A DNA stretch of 64,000 bases from Ruminococcus sp. (lineage in GTDB: Bacteria; Bacillota; Clostridia; Oscillospirales; Ruminococcaceae), in NCBI RefSeq assembly GCF_017464355.1, contig NZ_JAFUAG010000017.1, positions 124,001 through 188,000 on the forward strand, read 5' to 3'. The notes beneath the pieces are model-generated. The model did no database searches, was not told where the DNA came from, and saw nothing but the letters and a program-made list of their open reading frames with translations. This document shows positions 58,638 to 64,000 of this stretch, one piece after another. The position numbers were made by a program, and so were the translations under genes. Position 1 is the stretch's first letter; each line of letters starts with the position of its first letter.

Positions 58638-60161
58638 ATGGCATATGTAATAGGCGTTGACTGCGGTACCAGCGGTACCAAGACAGTCCTGTTCGATGAA
58701 AAGGGAACAGTTATAGCTTCCCAGACCATTGAATACCCCATGTATCAGCCCAAGAACGGCTATGCAGAGCAGGACCCTGCTGACTGGGCTAACGCAATGG
58801 TGAACACTATCAAGGCTGTTATGGCCAAGAGCGGTGTCAGCAAGGACGATGTTAAGGGCATAGGTATCTCGGGACAGATGCATGGCCTGGTAATGCTGGA
58901 TAAGGACAACAACGTGCTGAGAAAGTCTATCATCTGGTGCGACCAGAGAACAGCTAACGAGGTCGCTTGGATGAACGAGAACGTGGGCGAGAAGAAGCTC
59001 ATCGAGATAACAGCTAACCCCGCACTGACAGGCTGGACAGCTGCCAAGATACTCTGGGTGAAGAACAACGAGCCTGAGGTATACGAGAAGGTGGCACACA
59101 TACTGCTGCCTAAGGACTACCTGCGTTTCGTGCTGACCCATGAGTATGCTACAGAGGTTTCCGATGCTTCGGGTATGCAGCTGCTGGACGTTCCCAACAG
59201 AAAGTGGTCTGATGAACTGCTGAGCGCTTTTGAGATAGACAAGAACTGGCTGGGCAAGGTATATGAGTCCTGCGAGATAACAGGCAAGCTCACCAGGGAA
59301 ATGGCTGACGCACTGGGTCTCAACGAGGGCACTATAGTTGTGGGCGGTGCAGGCGACAACGCTGCTGCTGCTATCGGTACAGGTGTATGCGAGGACGGCA
59401 AGGCTTTCACAACTATCGGTACTTCGGGAGTTGTATTCGCTCACACCTCGGGCATAGCTATCGACCCCAAGGGCAGAGTACACACCTGCTGTGCAGCAGT
59501 TCCCGGAAGCTGGCACGTTATGGGTGTTACCCAGGGCGCAGGCCTGTCCCTCAAGTGGTTCAGAGATAACTTCTGCAACCCAGAGAAGGAGACTGCAAAG
59601 TACATGGGCGTTGATGAGTATTACCTCATGGACAAGCAGGCTGAAACTGTACCTGTGGGTGCTAACAGGCTGCTCTACCTGCCTTACCTCATGGGCGAGA
59701 GGACACCTCACCTTGACCCCAATGCAAGAGGTGTGTTCTTCGGACTTTCCGCTATGCATACCAAGAAGGAGATGCTCCGTGCAGTAATGGAGGGTGTTTC
59801 TTATTCTCTGCGTGACTGCGTTGAAGTTTTCCGTGAGATGGATATAAATGTATCTGACATGATGGCCTGCGGCGGCGGCGGATCCTCACCCCTGTGGAGA
59901 TCTATGCTGGCCGATCTGTACAACTGCCCCGTAAAGACAGCTTCCTCCAAGGAAGGCCCTGCACTGGGTGTTGCTCTGCTGTCCATGGTGGGCGCAGGCA
60001 TCTACTCCAGCGTGCCTGAGGCCTGCAAGGCTGTTGTACGCACCGACAAGACCCAGGAGCCCAACGCTGAGGCAGTTCCCGAGTACGAGAAGTTCTATCA
60101 GCTGTACCGCGAGATCTATCCCGCACTTAAGGCTGAGTTTGCAAAGCTGGCTGCTCTTTGA
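58638..60161 (+). CDS. xylB: Xylulokinase
   Basis: A 507-residue FGGY-family sugar kinase. The N-terminal phosphate loop is GVDCGTSGTKT; ISGQMHGLVML is the xylulokinase hallmark, and IIWCDQRT, MGERTPHLDP and CGGGGSSPLW follow. It phosphorylates D-xylulose for entry into the pentose phosphate route, fitting the secreted xylanase of the same window; no xylose isomerase is nearby. Codon use is of the highly expressed type. The AAGGAG site overlaps the RAYT stop, and I see no promoter of its own within the short gap, so it depends on the operon promoter or one hidden in the RAYT gene. A long hairpin terminator follows. Confidence 0.95.
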   Translation: MAYVIGVDCGTSGTKTVLFDEKGTVIASQTIEYPMYQPKNGYAEQDPADWANAMVNTIKAVMAKSGVSKDDVKGIGISGQMHGLVMLDKDNNVLRKSIIWCDQRTANEVAWMNENVGEKKLIEITANPALTGWTAAKILWVKNNEPEVYEKVAHILLPKDYLRFVLTHEYATEVSDASGMQLLDVPNRKWSDELLSAFEIDKNWLGKVYESCEITGKLTREMADALGLNEGTIVVGGAGDNAAAAIGTGVCEDGKAFTTIGTSGVVFAHTSGIAIDPKGRVHTCCAAVPGSWHVMGVTQGAGLSLKWFRDNFCNPEKETAKYMGVDEYYLMDKQAETVPVGANRLLYLPYLMGERTPHLDPNARGVFFGLSAMHTKKEMLRAVMEGVSYSLRDCVEVFREMDINVSDMMACGGGGSSPLWRSMLADLYNCPVKTASSKEGPALGVALLSMVGAGIYSSVPEACKAVVRTDKTQEPNAEAVPEYEKFYQLYREIYPALKAEFAKLAAL

Positions 60162-60232
60162 TAAGCAGACTGCCCTGATATACCAAAAACTATGCCCGCG
60201 GGCTTAGTTATGGTGCTGATGTATAAAAGACG

Positions 60233-60277
60233 AGCCATAGTATTTCTGATACAATGTCAGAAATGCTATGGCTTTTT
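60233..60277 (+). terminator. Intrinsic terminator after xylB
   Basis: A long stem AGCCATAG..ATTTCTGA/TCAGAAAT..CTATGGCT with one mismatch is followed by TTTTT. Confidence 0.9.
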
Positions 60278-60293
60278 GCGTGCGTTACTTTGA

Positions 60294-60334
60294 TAAAACA
60301 AAATGCCCCCGGGTGCTTTGCAGCGCTCAGGGGC
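60294..60334 (-). terminator. Terminator of the GGDEF gene
   Basis: The - strand stem GCCCC/GGGGC with extra pairing inside is followed by ATTTTGTTTT. Confidence 0.5.
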
Positions 60335-60387
60335 GATATATCTTTTGTGGCTGTCCGACTTATGCTTATGGTACGGACCGTTTTTGC

Positions 60388-62574
60388 CTACCTGCGGCTG
60401 CCGCGGTAGAGTTTTTTGTTTTCGTACATGGCAGTGTCGGCTCTCTCGAAAACGTCCTGGAGGCGCAGATCTTTGCCTTTTTCAAAGTATGATATACCTG
60501 CGGCCACTGTTACAAGGCCTGCACTGCTGTTCTTTTGCATTTTGTCCACCAGTGAAGCCATGAGGGCGTCTTTCTCTTCAAAGTCACTGCCTTTCATGAT
60601 GACGGCGAATTCATCTCCGCCTATCCTGAAAACGGGGCTGTGCTTGAAGGTGGTGCATACCACCTTGCAGGCCGCCTTGATATATTCATCGCCTGCATGG
60701 TGCCCCATGGTATCGTTGACGTGTTTCAGCCCGTTGACATCGGCTACAAGCACTGCAAAATCCTCGCAGGTGCCATCGGATATCTGTCTGTCCATATCCA
60801 TTTCCATCTGGACATAGGCGTGCTTGTTCTTCACCCCTGTGAGGGCATCACGGTTGGCCATATCCATGGCGCTGCCCAGTGCCTGACGGTAAGCCATCTC
60901 CCGCCGCTTGGCGGAATCCACATTTGCCACCGCTATGATGATATGGGCTGAATCCTCTCTGGGTCTTGTGGCAAACAGGGTGACATACTGGGGCTTGCCA
61001 TCGATAAGCAGGCGGTAGTTCAGGGTAGTTGAACCTGTCTCGCTCATATTTTTCAGCAGATTTTCCTTTTTCATGGCTTCCGCCATCATGTCATAGTCCT
61101 CATGGTAGATATCCCGCTTCATATTCCGCTGGGTATCCCCGAAGAAATCTGTGCCTGTGGTGCCTATCTCCATTCTGGTATAGCGTTCGCTGTGGCTGTA
61201 TTCTTTGTAGGTACCTGTGTTTATATTTACATGGTATATGACCTCATACATCTGCGCCATAGCCCTGACTATCTCGCTGAAAGCCTCAGTAGTCTGGGTC
61301 AGGGACTGCTCGTGACGTATCTGCTCATCAACGTTGAACACCCCGATGATAATGCGCTTCTCGTCATTCTTCGGCCTTACGGCTATCATGGTGACATACT
61401 GCACCCTTCCGTCAAGCATTTGTCTGTAGGTCAGGGACATAGTCTCCGTCTTTTTCAGCGCCTCCATAAGCGCCTGTTTATCCAGGGCAGCCAGCACCCT
61501 GTCCGTATCTTCTTTGTGGATATACTTTATCGCATCAGTTCGTGCCGCATTGAAGAAATCTTCTCCTGCCCTGGCAATACCCAGCCTTGTATACTGCTCG
61601 CTGGCGCTGTACTGCTCGTACTCATCGCTGTCAGTGTCGATATAGTATATGACCTCATACCTGCTGGCCAGAGCCCCTGCTATGCGGTCGTAGGTAGCTA
61701 TATCCTGCGCCGCCTTGTTCTCACGCCGGATCTGCTCATCTATATTGCGCACACCCACCACGACGTGGTCGCAGTTGTTGCGCTGCTTTATGGCCACCAG
61801 CATGACATACTGCGTGCGTCCGTCAAGCTTGATCCTGCAGGTCGTGGAGAACGAGCCGCTTTTTTCCAGATTTTTCAGCAGTGCTTCCTTTCTCATGGAG
61901 GAAACTATTCTGTCATGATCCTCGGGGTGCAATATCTTCGGTATCGCGTTACGGTTGAGGTCGAAGAAATCCTTTCCGCAGGACCTTATGCCCAGTTCGG
62001 CAAAGCTTGCGCTGGAGCTGTATTCGGTGTATCTGCCTGTGTTTATGTCGATATGGTATATGACCTCAAACAGGCTTGCCAGAGAGCCCGCTATCTCGGA
62101 ATATGTCCTGTTCTCCTCCTCAATGGCACGCTCACGGCGCACCTGGGCATCAACGTTCTGCACACCTATGAAGATGTGGTTGTCGTTTTCTCCTGTGCCC
62201 ATTATGGTCTTAAGGAAATAATATCTCGGCACACCGTCGATGACCAGCCTGTAATTCAGGGTAAAGGACTTGCCCACCCTCAGGGCAGCCATAACGTTCT
62301 CTTTCCTGAACTTATCCAGGAAGACGGGCTGATCCTCCGGATACACAAGCAGATCGCAGTTTTTCACTGTGTCCGCATAAAAGTCATCCCCCGATGACCT
62401 GCGGCAAAGCTTTTTTTCCCTGCCCGATGCTGAATACTCAGCATAGCTGTCATCATCGGTGTTGATAACATAAATGCTCTCATAGTCATCAGCCAGCGCC
62501 ATGGCGAGCTTTATGAATGTGAGCGCATCGCCGTCATAAGCAGAATTTTTGTCTTTTCTTGCCATTTCGTCCAT
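60388..62574 (-). CDS. Diguanylate cyclase with four tandem PAS-like sensor repeats
   Basis: A 728-residue soluble protein. Four repeats of about 135 residues (starting near 12, 150, 285 and 425) share the pattern YESIYVINTDDDSYAEYSAS, DFF..., ILHPEDHDRI..., LNYRLxIDGxPxY and IIIGVxNVDxQxRRE, the PAS/PAC-like sequence. A complete GGDEF domain follows (about 565-720) with DALTGVKNK and FRIGGDEF. No RxxD inhibitory site lies five residues before the motif. It has no membrane helix, so it senses an internal signal and makes c-di-GMP. GGGGGAGG precedes ATG 62574. It is the only GGDEF protein here with an intact motif. Confidence 0.88.
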   Translation of the reverse strand: MDEMARKDKNSAYDGDALTFIKLAMALADDYESIYVINTDDDSYAEYSASGREKKLCRRSSGDDFYADTVKNCDLLVYPEDQPVFLDKFRKENVMAALRVGKSFTLNYRLVIDGVPRYYFLKTIMGTGENDNHIFIGVQNVDAQVRRERAIEEENRTYSEIAGSLASLFEVIYHIDINTGRYTEYSSSASFAELGIRSCGKDFFDLNRNAIPKILHPEDHDRIVSSMRKEALLKNLEKSGSFSTTCRIKLDGRTQYVMLVAIKQRNNCDHVVVGVRNIDEQIRRENKAAQDIATYDRIAGALASRYEVIYYIDTDSDEYEQYSASEQYTRLGIARAGEDFFNAARTDAIKYIHKEDTDRVLAALDKQALMEALKKTETMSLTYRQMLDGRVQYVTMIAVRPKNDEKRIIIGVFNVDEQIRHEQSLTQTTEAFSEIVRAMAQMYEVIYHVNINTGTYKEYSHSERYTRMEIGTTGTDFFGDTQRNMKRDIYHEDYDMMAEAMKKENLLKNMSETGSTTLNYRLLIDGKPQYVTLFATRPREDSAHIIIAVANVDSAKRREMAYRQALGSAMDMANRDALTGVKNKHAYVQMEMDMDRQISDGTCEDFAVLVADVNGLKHVNDTMGHHAGDEYIKAACKVVCTTFKHSPVFRIGGDEFAVIMKGSDFEEKDALMASLVDKMQKNSSAGLVTVAAGISYFEKGKDLRLQDVFERADTAMYENKKLYRGSRR

Positions 62575-62703
62575 TCAGTTCGCCTCCCCCGAGATATCTT
62601 TAGGACATTATAACATATTTTGTCAGATTTGTCACGCATTTTTTGAAGTTTTTTGCATTATTTTTAAAAAATGTTATATGATAAAACAGCATCGGTCTTT
62701 GCT

Positions 62704-63510
62704 TTATTCCCGTATCAGCTCCAGCACTGCCTCTGCGGCGGCGCTGCGCTGTGCCTCGGGGGATATGGACGCTTTCCCGTCACCTTTCTGTTCGCCGTAG
62801 CTGCCGAACTGCCCGTGGCAGCCCCCCTCGATGATAAGTTCCTTTGTATCCTCGGGAAGCTCAGCCTTGTTTTTCTCATACTCCTTCATATTCAGCACCT
62901 TGTCCTCGCTGCCGTAAACGGAAAGCACCTTCAGGCTCTCATCAAGCTCCTTTGTAGAGTATGCTGCCAGCAGTATAAGGCCGTCGGTCTTATCGGGATT
63001 ATTGGAGCAATAAATGGCAGCTGCCGCCCCGCCCATGGAATGTCCTGCCAGATACACATGGTCATAGCTGTGGGCGGCGATGATATCATCAGCCCTGTCA
63101 ATACCGAAGACCGCCATGTTCGCGGGCATATCCACCAGACAGCAGTCTGCGCCCCGCACTGCCAGTTCCTGCATAAGGGGGGCATAGGCCCGTGCGTCCA
63201 CCTTTCCCCCGGGGTAGAATATCACCAGCGTATCCTCGCCCCTGCCGTCAAAAAGCCAGCAGTTATCCTCGGCGGTCACAGTGACATCGGCATTGCTTTT
63301 CATGGCTTTCAGGGCAGTGCTGTCGGGGTGGTAGCAATCAAGGGCATAGGCTACCCCGCCCCCGGCGGCTATGGCAAGGCCTATGCCGAAAGATATAAGG
63401 AACCTTACCGCGGTTTTCAGCTTTTTCCTCTTGTTTATAAAATGTGTTATGATAAACCCCCACAGGAAGCTGACAAGCACCGTCAGCACCACAGCCAGGA
63501 TATACAGCAT
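62704..63510 (-). CDS. Membrane-anchored alpha/beta hydrolase
   Basis: The 268-residue protein has two N-terminal helices (about residues 2-22 and 33-56), then an alpha/beta hydrolase domain. The nucleophile elbow is GHSMGG, the acid region VYGSEDKV and the likely catalytic His is in EGGCHGQFG. Substrate is unknown; family members are esterases or lipases at the membrane outer face. It is monocistronic, with a GAGGGG site before the ATG. Confidence 0.85.
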   Translation of the reverse strand: MLYILAVVLTVLVSFLWGFIITHFINKRKKLKTAVRFLISFGIGLAIAAGGGVAYALDCYHPDSTALKAMKSNADVTVTAEDNCWLFDGRGEDTLVIFYPGGKVDARAYAPLMQELAVRGADCCLVDMPANMAVFGIDRADDIIAAHSYDHVYLAGHSMGGAAAAIYCSNNPDKTDGLILLAAYSTKELDESLKVLSVYGSEDKVLNMKEYEKNKAELPEDTKELIIEGGCHGQFGSYGEQKGDGKASISPEAQRSAAAEAVLELIRE

Positions 63511-63621
63511 AAGCGCCCCTCCTCAAAACTGACCAATGTTCATTTATGTAATTATACCACGCAGAGCTCCCGATAATGTTGATTATTTGTAAATTCACAG
63601 GAAGTATCCGAAACGTACTGC

Positions 63622-63657
63622 AAAAGCCCGAAAGCATTTTTCCGCTTTCGGGCTTTC
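63622..63657 (-). terminator. Intrinsic terminator of the CBM6-like gene
   Basis: Stem AAAGCCCGAAAGC/GCTTTCGGGCTTT; on the - strand the T run is short (TTTTGC). Confidence 0.75.
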
Positions 63658-63677
63658 AGTATTATACTATGATATCA

Positions 63678-64000
63678 TCAGCCCAGTGTGATAGACTTCA
63701 GCTGAGGTGTTCCGTCGCCCTCAAAGGTCAGCCATATAGCGTTGACACCGTCGGGGATATCCACATCAGCAGTGCCTGTCACCCAGACATTGGTGCCCTC
63801 GACCTTTATCTCCCCGAGAGCTTCGCCGTCCCAGGCAGTCTTTATCTTGAAGACACCGTGGCCGTAGGCGCGGGTGGCAATGCTGAACTTCTTCACACCC
63901 TTGCAGTCAAAATACTTGAAGCCTATGTTGGTGCCGTTGCAGATATTGGCTATGTAGCCGACCTCCTCGTCGCCGTCCCTGCCGTCCTGGACTATGCGGG
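63678..64000 (-). CDS. C-terminal CBM6-like domain of a larger protein (5' end outside window)
   Basis: The frame stays open to the right edge; 106 residues are visible. The sequence NGTNIGFKYFDCKGVKKFS, then YGHGVFKIKTAWDGEALGEI and DIPDGVNAIWLTFEG, matches the second half of CBM6-type modules, which end in strands rich in aromatic residues. In ruminococci such modules often close GH43 xylosidases/arabinofuranosidases; that enzyme part would lie to the right of the window and is inference. It ends at a hairpin terminator. Confidence 0.7.
   Translation of the reverse strand, partial: RIVQDGRDGDEEVGYIANICNGTNIGFKYFDCKGVKKFSIATRAYGHGVFKIKTAWDGEALGEIKVEGTNVWVTGTADVDIPDGVNAIWLTFEGDGTPQLKSITLG

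Noticed and set aside
61102..62397. 431-codon + strand frame opposite the four-PAS GGDEF gene
   Set aside because: Repeats in it mirror the PAS repeats of the true gene; no ribosome-binding site.

Overview
The window looks like a chromosomal stretch from a Gram-positive, anaerobic, plant-fibre-degrading clostridium, most likely Ruminococcus or a close relative. The grounds are a secreted GH11 xylanase with two CBM22-type modules and a CE4 esterase on Ser/Asn/Gly linkers, a GH27 alpha-galactosidase behind an AraC regulator, a xylulokinase, a CBM6-like fragment at the right edge, many lipoproteins and single-span surface proteins, and very regular sigma-A promoters (TTGACA, 17 bases, TATAAT). 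I see no rRNA, tRNA, CRISPR array or prophage.

Layout. 1-7503: ten tightly overlapping + strand genes: an FMN-binding protein (cut by the window edge), a fumarate reductase/succinate dehydrogenase set (cytochrome b, flavoprotein, Fe-S subunit), a transglutaminase-like exoprotein, a DUF4418 protein and a MacB/LolD-type ABC transporter. 7566-13490: an orphan sugar-binding lipoprotein with a Cache sensor whose GGDEF is degenerate, a cytidine-deaminase-fold protein with a low-complexity tail, and a second Cache-GGDEF-like protein. 13564-18421: a DUF434 protein, TrpB2, a phosphoesterase and a STAS-kinase fusion. 18742-30420: small metabolic and surface genes (DUF3737, aldo/keto reductase, beta-lactamase-fold lipoprotein, AlbA_2 regulator, SDR, flavodoxin-like protein, TetR, two ATC-hydrolase-like genes). 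30937-35859: the xylanase with a structured leader, then AraC, GH27 and a zinc-ribbon protein. 36109-45297: an ABC-F protein, GNAT, DUF2461, flavodoxin/ferredoxin, HAD and metallo-beta-lactamase enzymes, and a membrane Ser/Thr kinase with a cysteine-repeat ectodomain. 45495-49235: a YdjI/YdjG/YdjH-like membrane-stress cluster. 49319-53959: an XRE/DUF3169 group, a second AraC gene and an NSS-family transporter cut by an amber codon. 54355-60161: small lipoproteins, a flavin reductase-double rubredoxin protein and an operon ending in a REP-associated transposase and xylB. 60388-64000: a four-sensor GGDEF protein, an alpha/beta hydrolase and the CBM6-like fragment.

The carbohydrate genes fit together: xylanase/esterase outside, alpha-galactosidase for side chains, xylulokinase for xylose entry. 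Three GGDEF-type proteins are present, and only the last keeps an intact GGDEF motif.

The most unusual items are a four-copy MITE-like palindromic repeat; a REP pair embedded inside the transposase gene that shares its end with the xylB ribosome-binding site; a pseudoknot-capable leader before the xylanase; a 21-base periodic array in a 5' leader; a matched operator pair placed identically at two promoters; a truncated duplicate of the STAS domain; and the amber stop in the transporter. Starts were chosen by ribosome-binding site and overlap. Family names come from recognised motifs, not from a database search.
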